A stretch of 53,914 nt of DNA. It comes from Phyllobacterium chamaecytisi (GTDB lineage: Bacteria; Pseudomonadota; Alphaproteobacteria; Rhizobiales; Rhizobiaceae). The notes beneath the pieces were generated by a model that ran no database searches, had not been told where the DNA came from, and saw nothing but the letters and a program-made list of their open reading frames with translations. Made by a program: the position numbers and the translations under genes. The stretch lies in NCBI RefSeq assembly GCF_020164455.1, contig NZ_JAIQWW010000030.1:1-53914 (forward strand), written 5' to 3'. Positions 9,030 through 16,849 of the stretch are shown here, piece by piece. Each line of letters begins with the position of its first letter. The first letter of the stretch is position 1.

Positions 9030-9200
9030 TCAAGTCCCACCGACGCGAAGGGCAAGCTGGGTATCCACGATCTCTTTGGTGATGTCGCTGTCCTGGGCGT
9101 ATTCCAGCGGCTTGAACGGTTTGCCCAGCCAATGCCCCTTGTTGCGCGGGTGCGGATAGTCGCGCCCTGCAGCAGGACAGTGCGGCGGCGCTAGCCGCAT
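9030..9200 (-). pseudogene. possible C-terminal remnant of an unidentified gene
   Basis: A 56-codon minus-strand frame from an ATG at 9200 reads GRDYPHPRNKGHWLGKPFKP and then a helical tail ending in ALRVGGT. The composition is protein-like and far from random, but no SD or N-terminal domain precedes it. It looks like the end of a longer enzyme whose body has been deleted. I cannot name the family. Confidence 0.3.
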
Positions 9201-9393
9201 GGAATAGTTGGGTTCTTTAACAAGCTAGCCTGCCCACCCCAACAGATGGCTTGAGATAGCGCCTTTTTGGACAGGAAACCCGATGTCGTTCCAGGGCCAC
9301 CTTGACTTTTCGTACGTGAATGTTTCATTTACCTGTGATTATTGAGCGGATCGTTGTTAGACGAACGGTTCGGCCACAGGGAGGAACGAATAC

Positions 9394-10707
9394 ATGAATT
9401 CAAACGAGCGCGCGCTTGCCAGCGCCGTCGCGAAAGCGACGCGCAGGCTGCTCCCTTTCCTTGCACTGATGCTTATTCTCGCCTTTCTCGACCGGGCTAA
9501 CATTGGTTTTGCCAAAAATGCTTATCAGGCCGAAACTGGCATCAGTGATGCGGCCTACGCATTGGGGGCCGGCATTTTCTTTATTGGCTACGCATTGTTT
9601 GAGGTTCCCAGTAACCTTATCCTCCACCGTGTAGGTGCACGGCTTTGGTTAAGCCGCATCATGATCTCGTGGGGTCTTGTGTCGGCCGCCATGATGTTCG
9701 CGCACACGCCTACGCAGCTTTACGTGTTGCGCTTTCTTCTGGGCGTATGCGAGGCGGGTTTTTATCCAGGTGTTCTGCTTTACCTCACATACTGGTTTCC
9801 AGCCAAACAACGTGCGCGTGCGACAGGGCTCTTTTACCTTGGCGTTCCGCTTTCGCTTGTCATTGGAAGTCCGCTGTCCGGCTGGTTGCTGACACACCAC
9901 GGCATTCTGGGTTTAAGCAATTGGCAATGGATGTTTGTTGTAGAGGGGGTCGCTGCAACCATTGTAGGCATCGTTGCCCTCTTCTACCTCGACAGCAAAC
10001 CGAGTGAAGCGAAGTGGCTCAGTTCCGAAGAGAAACGAGTACTGACGGCAGCCTTGGAGAGCGAAGAAACTATTAAATTGCGCGCAGTCAGCCACACGGC
10101 TCTGGGCGTGCTTAAGGATCCTCGTGTGCTCATCTTCATCGGTATTTATTTCTTCATCCAAATGGGAACGGGTCCGCTAACTTTTTATCTCCCATCGCGG
10201 ATTGCGCAGGCGGCAGGAACCGACGTCGACTTTATGGTCGGCATCCTTTTGGCTGTTCCGTGGCTGTGCGCTGTCGTTGCTACCCGGGCCTTCACGGTCT
10301 ATGCCGACAAAAACGACAATCATCGCCTTGTCTGCATTGCCATGATCACCGCTGGCACACTCGCTCTTGCAGCAATTGGCATGACCACGAGCCTGTTGGT
10401 TATCGTGATCGCGAGCTGTATTGCCGTTCCGGGTCTGACCGCGTCACAACCTGTCTTTTGGAGCTTACCAACGCGATATCTATCTGGCACGGGTGCCGCC
10501 AGTGGGATTGCATTCATAGTTTCTCTTGGCAATCTTGGCAGCTTCTTGTCGCCGCAGGTCAAAGCTTACACGGATCGATTGACTGGCAATGGTGATGCTG
10601 GGTTCTATGTCTTGGCTTGTCTATGCTTCGTTAGCGTTGTCTTACTTCTGGGCGTTCCGTCTGCCACAGAGGTAGGAACGTCAGACGAACTAGCACCGAC
10701 ACGTTGA
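9394..10707 (+). CDS. MFS transporter, anion:cation symporter (ACS) family
   Basis: 437 residues with about 12 hydrophobic segments. The first segment ends LAFLDRANIGFAKN, and the loop after TM4 holds WFPAKQRARATGLF; both are hallmarks of the ACS family that takes up organic anions such as tartrate, phthalate, 4-hydroxyphenylacetate or hexuronates. Helices 1-6 and 7-12 are separated by a charged cytoplasmic loop (SKPSEAKWLSSEEKRVL). GGGAGGAA precedes the ATG at 9394. There is no catabolic operon around it, so the substrate is not predictable. The LuxR-type regulator upstream, on the same strand, could regulate it. Confidence 0.92.
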   Translation: MNSNERALASAVAKATRRLLPFLALMLILAFLDRANIGFAKNAYQAETGISDAAYALGAGIFFIGYALFEVPSNLILHRVGARLWLSRIMISWGLVSAAMMFAHTPTQLYVLRFLLGVCEAGFYPGVLLYLTYWFPAKQRARATGLFYLGVPLSLVIGSPLSGWLLTHHGILGLSNWQWMFVVEGVAATIVGIVALFYLDSKPSEAKWLSSEEKRVLTAALESEETIKLRAVSHTALGVLKDPRVLIFIGIYFFIQMGTGPLTFYLPSRIAQAAGTDVDFMVGILLAVPWLCAVVATRAFTVYADKNDNHRLVCIAMITAGTLALAAIGMTTSLLVIVIASCIAVPGLTASQPVFWSLPTRYLSGTGAASGIAFIVSLGNLGSFLSPQVKAYTDRLTGNGDAGFYVLACLCFVSVVLLLGVPSATEVGTSDELAPTR

Positions 10708-11065
10708 ATCGACACCTCCCGCGTCAATTCCAACTTTCAAGACGGGAGACTAGAAGTCTGGAATTTGACGCCACTCATTGAGACCGTCGGCACCGAGGTT
10801 ACCTAGCCTCAGGCGTAGCTCTCGATCAGTGCCGTTTCGAAGGAAGCGATACTGACCCTGAAGCTGCCAAAGCGGAGACTTTATTGGGCAGCTCTGATGT
10901 AAACAAATTGAACCTCATTCTGTTCAGCCCAAACAAGTGACGCTGTAACTGCTTGATCAAGCATCAGGCGCATTGATCACGCTTTGCGCAGCACAGAGCG
11001 CCAGCCGTCTATGAGACAACTGGTCATTTCCTTTTTGTTGCCATTTTTCTGAAAAAACTTCCGAG

Positions 11066-11086
11066 TGCCGACACCCCGCGTCGGCA
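11066..11086. repeat. GC-rich hairpin TGCCGAC / GTCGGCA
   Basis: Perfect 7-bp stem with a 7-nt loop. There is no T-run, so it is not an intrinsic terminator. It lies next to the dispersed hairpin repeats. Confidence 0.45.
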
Positions 11087-11130
11087 GAGCCTGACAAAGA
11101 ACTCCACTTCTTTTTCACACAGGCTGAACG

Positions 11131-11169
11131 GCCCGATCTGCCGGTTCTTGCGTTTACGGCGGATCGGGC
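11131..11169. repeat. dispersed hairpin repeat, copy A
   Basis: GCCCGATC (11131-11138) pairs with GATCGGGC (11162-11169), extended by CCGG against its partner. The sequence after it (TTTGCTG) recurs in copy C. The reverse complement begins CAGCAAAGCCCGATC, matching the ATCAGCAACCCGACC layout of the copies at 21.6, 18.0 and 51.2 kb. Confidence 0.6.
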
Positions 11170-11294
11170 TTTGCTGGGTGGACCGAGGGGAACTTAATGG
11201 ACCAGTCCTGTCGTTGAAAGCAGGTCAGTGAACTCACGATAGCTGACCTTGAGCCTGCCGCCACTTGACCCTTTCATGACGATTCAGGCAAAAG

Positions 11295-11333
11295 CGCCCG
11301 ACCGGCTGGTTAGCGTTTCAGCCTGGTCGGGCG
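11295..11333. repeat. dispersed hairpin repeat, copy B (diverged)
   Basis: CGCCCGACC (11295-11303) pairs with GGTCGGGCG (11325-11333) around a loop containing TAGCGTTTCA. The structure is the same as its neighbours; sequence similarity is limited to the stem. Confidence 0.5.
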
Positions 11334-11440
11334 GCTCACTACAGCAGCGAGCGCAGTGCCGCGCACACGCCGCTCTATTCAGTTATTTTCTTTTTTGAGA
11401 TGATCGGTATGGTGGCGGCGCTGGGATGCCCCCAATGTCA

Positions 11441-11490
11441 GCAGAAGGTCTGTCGGCTATTTGCGTTTTCCGGTAGATCGGGCTTTGCTG
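11441..11490. repeat. dispersed hairpin repeat, copy C
   Basis: It shares TCTGYCGG, TTGCGTTT and GATCGGGCTTTGCTG with copy A, but the left arm has decayed so the stem is weaker. Confidence 0.5.
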
Positions 11491-11681
11491 TCTCAGTTAT
11501 CAAGCCATTTAGGCGCCTGTACCTCACCTTTTTTAACCGTACAAGAGCACGCTTTGAGTGCTGACCACAGCGCCCACTGTGTCGACACCGGCCTGCTATC
11601 GTTGTTGTGCGTATGTGAAGGCGGGTTGGGTACCTAAAAAGGAGTGTGTTTTATGCGTAACGATGTGACGCAATTTCATGC

Positions 11682-11891
11682 TCAGCCGCCCGCCGATCGC
11701 AATTGCAAGAGGACAACTCTCCAATCGTAGAAACCGGCTGCCTGTGTCTCCACATTGGCGTAAAAGCCGTACTCATCGTCATCTTTGTTTCGTAAAATAA
11801 GCCGCGGAAGGTCCTGTCGGCTTGCAGCTATCCATCCGTCGTCTATTCGCGGCGTCGGTGGAAGCCGCAATGGAATAATCGAAGCGCGCAA
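11682..11891 (-). CDS. hypothetical protein (doubtful)
   Basis: A minus-strand frame of 69 residues (from a TTG; no ATG) with a protein-like C-terminal part (LRNKDDDEYGFYANVET, then FYDWRVVLLQLRS). The frame stays open further upstream to about 11950 without an ATG. It could be the end of a gene whose start has been lost, or a gene with an unusual start. No family recognised. Confidence 0.3.
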   Translation of the reverse strand: MRASIIPLRLPPTPRIDDGWIAASRQDLPRLILRNKDDDEYGFYANVETQAAGFYDWRVVLLQLRSAGG

Positions 11892-11985
11892 GTACGTAAC
11901 TGTAACTCCGTCCGTAAATTCGTCGAGGCTACGTCATCCTGAAATCTAGTGGTTTTTGCTCCACAGTTCCGTAACTAAACGTCCG

Positions 11986-12083
11986 GTGTGACAGGCCGAT
12001 AGGATGCCCTTTTAAATCAACAAACGTTTCAAATTTCCGCGTGTAGTAACGTGCCGTAAAAGCGGCAAAAGTTGAAACTCACC
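11986..12083 (+). repeat. long dispersed direct repeat, copy 1
   Basis: It shares GTGACAGGCCGA, then TTTTAAATCAACAAACG, then CGGCAAAAGTT.AAACTCA with 13738..13823 over about 85-100 bp with small indels. Both copies are intergenic and in the same orientation. Confidence 0.65.
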
Positions 12084-12227
12084 CTTAATATATATGGCTG
12101 CTCTATTCGTAAGATGCGGTCAGCTGCTCGCGGCGATCCACTCCGGCCGGTCATCGGATGCAACTTGAGACGCCATGCTGACGTTGTTGGCAGTCATGTG
12201 CATCCTGGCCTTGGATTGGAGAGACCT

Positions 12228-12479
12228 ATGGCTCAGATTAAGGGACCTGTACTTCCTGCTATACACCCTAAACGCTGGCTTGACTGCGAGCGGGCCTTGC
12301 AAGAGCGCTTTACGGCCGTTGCGGAAAAAAATGAACGGCGGGTTGAAGCCCTTAAAGAATTGATTGTGGAGGCCATTGAAGCTGGTTGGACCGAGCCGGA
12401 GGTGAAGCGTGCGCTTGTGGATATGATCGAGGCCACGGACGACACGGGCAAAGCAGACGGTTCATGGCTGCGATGGTAG
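12228..12479 (+). CDS. small helical hypothetical protein
   Basis: 83 residues starting MAQIKGPVLPAIHPKRWL. The ATG at 12228 follows TTGGAGAGACCT, a good SD, and is preferred over the longer frame from 12072. The protein is strongly helical and charged (ALQERFTAVAEKNERRVEAL, then LIVEAIEAGWTEPEVKRAL), cytoplasmic, without Cys clusters or membrane segments. No family is recognised. It may form an operon with 12545..12754, 65 bp downstream. An ordinary start signal and coherent composition support a real gene. Confidence 0.6.
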   Translation: MAQIKGPVLPAIHPKRWLDCERALQERFTAVAEKNERRVEALKELIVEAIEAGWTEPEVKRALVDMIEATDDTGKADGSWLRW

Positions 12480-12544
12480 GCGCTCCGGGGCTGCCGTGGA
12501 AAACAAACGGTCGATGGGAATATAGGCGAGAAGGCGGGACTATC

Positions 12545-12754
12545 ATGATGGATGACGACGAGGAACTCATGCGCGAAATCAACCGGCAAGCCGACAGGGC
12601 CGAGGAGATGCGGCCGGCCCGGATAGACCGTTACGCCTTGGCGGTAACGCTGGCTGGTCGCTTCCAGCAGCATAGCGCGGAGGAAATCGAAAAATTGCTT
12701 ACCGGTGTGTGGAGGGAGAGACGTCTTGGCTGGCAGCCCACCAAGCCGCGCTAG
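12545..12754 (+). CDS. small hypothetical protein
   Basis: 69 residues starting MMDDDEELMREINRQADR, acidic then basic. The middle reads ARIDRYALAVTLAGRFQQHS and then AEEIEKLLTGVWRERRLGW, an amphipathic helical pattern. The ATG at 12545 follows GAAGGCGGG; the upstream extension of the frame is not supported by an SD. It lies 65 bp after 12228..12479 on the same strand, so co-transcription is likely. Function unknown. Confidence 0.55.
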   Translation: MMDDDEELMREINRQADRAEEMRPARIDRYALAVTLAGRFQQHSAEEIEKLLTGVWRERRLGWQPTKPR

Positions 12755-13346
12755 AAAGCTTTGACCTGGATATGGTACTGACGGGTAGCTCCAAGGGTAA
12801 GGATGGTTATTGTTTTTGCTGTCTTTTTTCCCGCCGTTGCCTATGGTTTGTGGCGCGAAATGTGGAACAAAATGTGGCCCAACGTGCCGACCGTTGGCAT
12901 GCCTCTTGCGCGCGATAAGATGTTCTGGCACGACTCAGCGGGATTTTGCAATGTTCGAGACAGGTGCGAAAGCGATTTGTCGCACTATTCATTGTGAGCG
13001 GGGTCTATCTGATATTCGGAATAGTACCGTTGGCGATAGTTCGGCGCTGGGGCAGTTGACCGTCGAACAACCTGCACGGTGTAGCCTTCACCTCTGGCCA
13101 CCCAGGCACGGCCATTGTTCGGTTCTTCGTGTCATGCTGTTTTCAACGTGGGCTGAGTTTATAGCATCTGGAACAATCAAGCTTTGTTCGAAAAACAAAG
13201 ACAAGCCCGACGAGCAGTTCAAACTGGTCCAAGTGTGCCGGATTCTGGTCAACCTGCCGTCGTGATCTGTAGTGGATTCATGCTCGCCGTCATCGACATA
13301 TTAGGCGTTTCTCGTTAGGTAGCAAAGGCCACCAGATACAAAGGAA
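12755..13346. other. mostly non-coding; one doubtful single-helix frame
   Basis: A plus-strand frame at 12803..12997 starts with one hydrophobic segment (MVIVFAVFFPAVAYGLW) after a GGGTAAGG, then becomes Cys-rich and unconvincing. Nothing else is supportable. Confidence 0.35.
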
Positions 13347-13731
13347 ATGCAAACTTCTCATCGCATTGACTGCAGCTTGCATTGCAGCGCCGGCACTCGC
13401 TAAAAAACAACCCGGGCCAGTTGTAGCGCACTGGGCCACCGCGGAAGAGGTTCAAATCGTCGTTGGGGTCATCCGGTCGCGCTGGGTTGATTCGTTCAGC
13501 GTTCGCGATGCAGGAATCTCTGCCGTCTATGTGACTCCTGATAGCTGGCCGGCATCTCTGCGTCCAGGGAACTCCAAGGACGCCAACGGTACTAATACTG
13601 GGCTGATGTACAATCTCGTAACCATCTATCCCAATGGAAGGGCTCCCGACATCGTGGAAGCCAACCAGGAGACGGCTTTAGCCTGCCGTGACCGCGTCCA
13701 ATGGCGCAGATTCCACGAGCTAAACCCCTAG
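13347..13731 (+). pseudogene. secreted hypothetical protein with a frameshift at the start codon
   Basis: The frame from about 13351 encodes a signal peptide (KLLIALTAACIAAPALA) and about 105 mature residues to the stop at 13731, ending RDRVQWRRFHELNP. The only good start, ATG at 13347 after AAGGAA, is one base out of frame. Removing the single C after the ATG would give MKLLIALTAAC. Either a one-base insertion has broken the gene, or translation begins at a weak TTG (13366) that cuts into the signal peptide. Family not recognised. No operon partner. Confidence 0.55.
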
Positions 13732-13737
13732 ACCTCC

Positions 13738-13823
13738 GACGTGACAGGCCGACAGATTGCCTTTTAAATCAACAAACGGGTGCAATAATGGGCGGCAAAA
13801 AACGGCAAAAGTTCAAACTCATT
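13738..13823 (+). repeat. long dispersed direct repeat, copy 2
   Basis: Homologous to 11986..12083 (GTGACAGGCCGA, TTTTAAATCAACAAACG, CGGCAAAAGTTCAAACTCA). It begins just after the stop codon of the preceding gene. Confidence 0.65.
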
Positions 13824-13829
13824 TCGGCG

Positions 13830-14240
13830 TCATGGCCGCCCTGATCCGACTCCGACTGGTCTCCCTCCGCCCAAGTCAGACGGTGTCTCCAAATATTCCT
13901 CGAACGTGTCGAGTACTTGCCGTTGGGCCGTTTTGCGTTTTGGAACAACTCCGTTCATTGCCCGTGTTCTAAACGGCGTCCGGCCGAGCTGAAAGTTGAA
14001 ATACCAATCACCACGTTGAGGGCCGCTGGATAGGCGGCAGACGCGGCCGATGACTATAACAGATGCTATCGCGAGGATGTCATCCGGTCTTTGTCTGTCA
14101 TCGAAATGGATCGGCTTCCAAACAAACTCCATGACTGACGGACTTTCGATTCCAGCGCCACGAAAGAGCCAGGCGTTAGTCGGCTCATTGGGTTCACCGG
14201 AGAACCGTGCCGGATATGACCTAATCATAGTCCGCGACAA
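13830..14240 (-). CDS. hypothetical protein
   Basis: 136 residues from a TTG at 14240 preceded by GAGG; an ATG four codons in is an alternative start but lacks an SD. The middle (GRVCRLSSGPQRGDWYFNF, then MNGVVPKRKTAQRQVLDTF) reads like the small rhizobial proteins that pair a glycine- and tryptophan-rich beta segment with a helical tail, but I cannot assign a named family. Soluble; no membrane segment. The downstream neighbour is on the other strand. The composition is consistent with a real gene, and the start is uncertain. Confidence 0.45.
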   Translation of the reverse strand: MSRTMIRSYPARFSGEPNEPTNAWLFRGAGIESPSVMEFVWKPIHFDDRQRPDDILAIASVIVIGRVCRLSSGPQRGDWYFNFQLGRTPFRTRAMNGVVPKRKTAQRQVLDTFEEYLETPSDLGGGRPVGVGSGRP

Positions 14241-14326
14241 TAGTTCCGCCTCAGCTCAATTAATTTAGGACTGGGTTACGCTTCAGAGCGCGCTCTTGTG
14301 TTTCAGCGAAATCCAGCAGCAGCATC

Positions 14327-14351
14327 GGAACTTTCCATCATTGACCACGTT
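14327..14351 (+). promoter_or_regulatory. EcfG-type general stress promoter
   Basis: GGAAC-N16-CGTT, an exact match to the alphaproteobacterial EcfG/SigT/RpoE2 consensus. It lies 40 bp before the small membrane frame at 14391 and 216 bp before 14567. Confidence 0.7.
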
Positions 14352-14390
14352 GCTCACGACGATTCAATCCTAAATGGGTGCTCTGGTTCC

Positions 14391-14603
14391 ATGTTGGCTT
14401 CAACGCTTTTATCTTATGATTGGCAGGCTATCGTGGCTGCCGTCGCCGTTGTTAGCGCTTCTCTGGTTTCATTTTGCCTTCACGTCTTAACGGCCATCTG
14501 CATGATGGTGGCTGGTCGGTGGGCAGGAATGGTTTTGCAGCGAGCAGAAAGGCGACGAGGTTGTGAATGGAAAAATGGTTCAATAGAGCCGCCACCGCGG
14601 TAG
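14391..14603 (+). CDS. small membrane protein (possible)
   Basis: A 70-residue frame starting MLASTLLSYDWQAIVAAVAV with one or two hydrophobic helices, then a basic tail. It begins 40 bp after an exact EcfG-type promoter and overlaps the start of 14567..14980 in another frame, which would allow translational coupling. The SD is weak. A stretch near its end (TGCAGCGAGCA.AAAGGCGA) recurs at 18574, after another small membrane protein. It is plausible as a stress-induced micro-membrane protein, but the overlap makes me cautious. Confidence 0.35.
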   Translation: MLASTLLSYDWQAIVAAVAVVSASLVSFCLHVLTAICMMVAGRWAGMVLQRAERRRGCEWKNGSIEPPPR

Positions 14604-14980
14604 CAACAGCAGCAGGCAAACCGACCGTCTTTGTCGTCGGTGTGAGCTTGGTGCTGATTTGGGCCGTAAGTGGCCCTTTTTTTGGTTTCTCTGAAACGTG
14701 GCAGCTGATCATAAACACCTCGACGACGATCATCACATTTTTGATGGTTTTCCTTATTCAAAACACGCAGAATCGCGACGGGGCGGCCATCCAAGCCAAG
14801 CTGGATGAGCTAATTCGCTCTGGAGCCGGTTTGAATAAATTCGTAGGGATCGAGAAACTCACGCAAACAGAGGTCGAGGCTTTCCACGACCAATGCGAAG
14901 CAGCAGCGAAACAAGCCGAGGCGGCACAAGCCAAAGTCGCGAAGAACGTCGCGCGCAAGCACGCAAAGCCCGCAACTTAA
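14567..14980 (+). CDS. low-affinity iron permease family protein
   Basis: 137 residues: two hydrophobic helices (VFVVGVSLVLIWAVSGPFFG and LIINTSTTIITFLMVFLIQN) followed by the conserved QNTQNRDGAAIQAKLDEL segment and a charged Ala/Lys-rich tail. This is the hallmark of the bacterial low-affinity iron permease family (related to yeast Fet4 in name). Transport has rarely been shown, and the bacterial proteins are often small stress-associated membrane proteins. ATG at 14567 follows GAGG. The EcfG-type promoter at 14327..14351 probably drives it. Confidence 0.85.
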   Translation: MEKWFNRAATAVATAAGKPTVFVVGVSLVLIWAVSGPFFGFSETWQLIINTSTTIITFLMVFLIQNTQNRDGAAIQAKLDELIRSGAGLNKFVGIEKLTQTEVEAFHDQCEAAAKQAEAAQAKVAKNVARKHAKPAT

Positions 14981-15052
14981 TCCGATAAAATCGAGTGGTG
15001 GGTGCAATACGGCGGCCCAGCTCGGCCGCCGCGGAAGAATTTCCTTTGATGT

Positions 15053-15547
15053 TTAGGCCGCCTTCGCTGATGGATTGAGACTTGCTTCAGCAAGCGTAGT
15101 CAGAGCCTTGTCGGTCGCTTCTTCCTCGTTCAATGTAGCCACAAGGAGTGCCTTCGCATCCTTCAGACCAAGGTCGCCGGCCCAACGAGCCAAGGTGCCA
15201 TAGCGGGCTATTTCGTAATGTTCGACGGCCTGTGCGGAAGATGCAAGTCCAGCGTCAATGGCAGGTTGCCCCTTGAAGTCGTCCATTATTTGTTCGGCTT
15301 CAGCGATTATTCCCTCGATAGCATCGCAGGTTTTGCCCTGTGCTCGCTTACCGAAAATTTCGAAGACCTGCTGCAGACGCTCAACCTGAACTTCGGTTTC
15401 CATGCGATGCTTTTCAAAGGCCGCTTTTAGGTCCGGGTGGGCGGCAGCCCTTTCCATCTTCGGCAAAGCTTTCAGGATTTTCCGTTCGGCGTAGTACATA
15501 TCTTTCAGTGTTTCATGAAAGAGCGTTTCGAGTGTTTTCTCAACCAT
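15053..15547 (-). CDS. DUF892 / YciE-type ferritin-like protein
   Basis: 164 residues of four-helix-bundle type. The N-terminus TLETLFHETLKDMYYAERKI carries the Glu of the first metal-binding helix, and AVEHYEIARYGTL carries the ExxH-like pair of the third. Length and motifs match YciE/DUF892 proteins, which are induced by osmotic, desiccation and oxidative stress. They are thought to bind a di-metal centre in the cytoplasm. An exact EcfG-type promoter (GGAAC-N16-CGTT) lies 40 bp upstream, so expression under the general stress response is strongly suggested. A second family member precedes katE at 45275..45769 and a decayed relative is at 50673..51059. Confidence 0.93.
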   Translation of the reverse strand: MVEKTLETLFHETLKDMYYAERKILKALPKMERAAAHPDLKAAFEKHRMETEVQVERLQQVFEIFGKRAQGKTCDAIEGIIAEAEQIMDDFKGQPAIDAGLASSAQAVEHYEIARYGTLARWAGDLGLKDAKALLVATLNEEEATDKALTTLAEASLNPSAKAA

Positions 15548-15586
15548 GTCAGTGTCCCTCTATTGCTTGATTGCAATCAACGCGAC

Positions 15587-15611
15587 AACGACAGCAAGTA
15601 AAAAGAGTTCC
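15587..15611 (-). promoter_or_regulatory. EcfG-type general stress promoter of the DUF892 gene
   Basis: Minus strand GGAAC (15611-15607), 16-nt spacer, CGTT (15590-15587): an exact consensus match, 40 bp from the ATG at 15547. Confidence 0.85.
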
Positions 15612-15646
15612 AAGTTTCGGCAAAAACGTGATGTCAGTCAGTTGTC

Positions 15647-15811
15647 CTATTGCTCCCCCTCTTTTTGATCCAGGCGTTGCAGCATATCCCGGAAGCGATC
15701 ATCCGTCGGGACGGTTTTATAGTGCGTTTGCAGCGCTTCGCGTAACTCGTTCCGCCGCCACCGCTCTTTGGAATTGTTGTGATCCTTGGATTTACCGTTT
15801 TTGTCATGCAT
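15647..15811 (-). CDS. NepR-like anti-sigma factor (orphan)
   Basis: 54 residues ending in the pattern LREALQTHYKTVPTDDRFRD then MLQRLDQKE. The LRxxLxxxYxxxPxDxRFxxLLxxLD layout matches NepR, the small helical anti-sigma factor that holds EcfG inactive until phosphorylated PhyR titrates it. In canonical loci nepR sits beside ecfG and phyR; neither is near here. The ATG at 15811 is preferred because the longer frame starts with a non-conserved leader. A second NepR-like protein is at 19234..19425. Whether it binds EcfG or another partner is inference; the match rests on one short motif. Confidence 0.6.
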   Translation of the reverse strand: MHDKNGKSKDHNNSKERWRRNELREALQTHYKTVPTDDRFRDMLQRLDQKEGEQ

Positions 15812-15880
15812 GGCTATCGCTCGGTTTCGCAAGCAAAAATAACATCCTACGTTTGTTGTTGCACAAGGTAAAAAAGCGGC

Positions 15881-16138
15881 TCACTCGGAAGCAACCGTAG
15901 GAGCCAAAATTCCCGCTTCATCGGCAGCAGGTACAAAGGCCGCTCTTGCATCTGCCACCGAGGCATCTCCAGAAATTGCGCGCCGCAGTTCCGTAAGAGC
16001 CGTTTCTTTCTTCGCTCCCGTATCCCTTGGCCGATGTTTCAACATGAAGGCCAGCGCTGCAGGTACAGGGGCCAACTTTCTGCGCTCGTGAAAGCGCGGA
16101 CCTATAACGAAAACATTTTCAAACTTGAGCTTATCCAT
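15881..16138 (-). CDS. DUF982 domain protein
   Basis: 85 residues. After a short leader (MDKLKFENVFVIGPRFHERR) come the DUF982 features: an AALAFMLKHRP helix, then ALTELRRAISGD, then VADARAAFVPAADEAGIL. DUF982 is a small Rhizobiales-enriched family of unknown function, usually in multiple copies on plasmids and accessory regions. The ATG at 16138 is chosen over an upstream TTG. The SD is weak. It lies 123 bp downstream of another DUF982 gene on the same strand and may be co-transcribed from its promoter. Confidence 0.8.
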   Translation of the reverse strand: MDKLKFENVFVIGPRFHERRKLAPVPAALAFMLKHRPRDTGAKKETALTELRRAISGDASVADARAAFVPAADEAGILAPTVASE

Positions 16139-16261
16139 TTTCGCCGAACACAAAAGGCTGAGAAAGGTTGCGGTCCATTGGAGGCGAACATGAGGTAGAG
16201 TCTATGATCTGCTGTCAAAACCGAGGCCAGCGTTTGCGTTATGTCAAACCATGCTTGCCGA

Positions 16262-16567
16262 TTAAACCAGTTCGGTGGGCTCGGCAGCTAACGCTAGGTT
16301 GGGAGCTATGACCGCGACTATCTTCTTCAGTCGCGAGCGCCGAGCATATATACCGACTTCCTTGGCTGCGACGATGAACGCTGTCCGAGCTATTTCGACC
16401 GGCAGCTTACCGGAGACAGCATCCAGGCATTTTTGTCGTGCGTCCTGGAGAATGGGACTTTGATGGGGCGGCCATTTCAGAAGGATAAATTCGGTTGCCT
16501 CGGGCAATGACGCGATGCGTATGGGTGTTGCACTTTCCGGTATACGTACTCTTAGGGGTTTGAACAT
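16262..16567 (-). CDS. DUF982 domain protein
   Basis: 101 residues starting MFKPLRVRIPESATPIRIAS. The middle (LPEATEFILLKWPPHQSPIL, then CLDAVSGKLPVEIARTAFIV and AAKEVGIYA) is the full DUF982 pattern. The ATG at 16567 follows GGAG with 6-nt spacing; the frame extends upstream but without an SD. An EcfG-type promoter (GGAAC-N17-GTT) lies 29 bp upstream, placing this gene in the stress group. The tail after the domain (RRSRLKKIVAVIAPNLAL) is basic and hydrophobic and is not part of the family. Confidence 0.82.
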   Translation of the reverse strand: MFKPLRVRIPESATPIRIASLPEATEFILLKWPPHQSPILQDARQKCLDAVSGKLPVEIARTAFIVAAKEVGIYARRSRLKKIVAVIAPNLALAAEPTELV

Positions 16568-16595
16568 TCGAAGCTCCTTTGCTTGTTTGCGCGGA

Positions 16596-16620
16596 AACTG
16601 CAAACCGAGATAAAGGTTCC
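16596..16620 (-). promoter_or_regulatory. EcfG-type promoter of the DUF982 gene
   Basis: Minus strand GGAAC-N17-GTT (GTTCC at 16616-16620, AAC at 16596-16598), 29 bp from the ATG. Confidence 0.7.
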
Positions 16621-16818
16621 GAACTATTTGCGGCAAGAACGCGACGTCTTCAAGCATCCTTGCAATTACGGCTTAAGTCCGTTCGTAATACAAAAGCAAC
16701 CACGGCGGCGCTAATTGTCCGCAAGTAGACATAGTATTGACGCCAGTTTCGAAGAGTTTTTTACTAACCATGTTTCTGGCCACCTGATAGCACGCCAGTG
16801 ATTGAGAGATGATAAGTG

Positions 16819-16843
16819 CTCCCGCCAAACACCAAAGCGGGAG
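16819..16843 (+). promoter_or_regulatory. hairpin occluding the ribosome-binding site of 16850
   Basis: CTCCCGC (16819-16825) pairs perfectly with GCGGGAG (16837-16843), leaving an 11-nt loop. The GGAGG Shine-Dalgarno is inside the 3' arm, 6 nt before the ATG, so the stem should reduce translation unless it is opened. Confidence 0.5.
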
Positions 16844-16849
16844 GAAACT

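Larger units (their letters stand above)
10708..11652. other. gene-free region with hairpin repeats
   Basis: About 945 bp without a supportable gene. It carries four inverted repeats (listed separately) of which three belong to a dispersed hairpin family. The remainder shows nothing recognisable. A GGAAC at 11206 is followed by CGTT, but the spacing is too long for an EcfG promoter. Confidence 0.6.

Noticed and set aside
11206..11235. GGAAC followed by CGTT as a possible EcfG promoter
   Set aside because: The spacer before GTT is 19 nt rather than 17, and no gene follows within 400 bp.
11653..11730. 26-codon frame after AAAAAGGAG
   Set aside because: Good SD, but the peptide is too short and unlike anything known; not enough to call a gene.
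12233..12931. Long minus-strand frame of 232 residues
   Set aside because: It is antisense to two well-started plus-strand genes and has no recognisable protein features.
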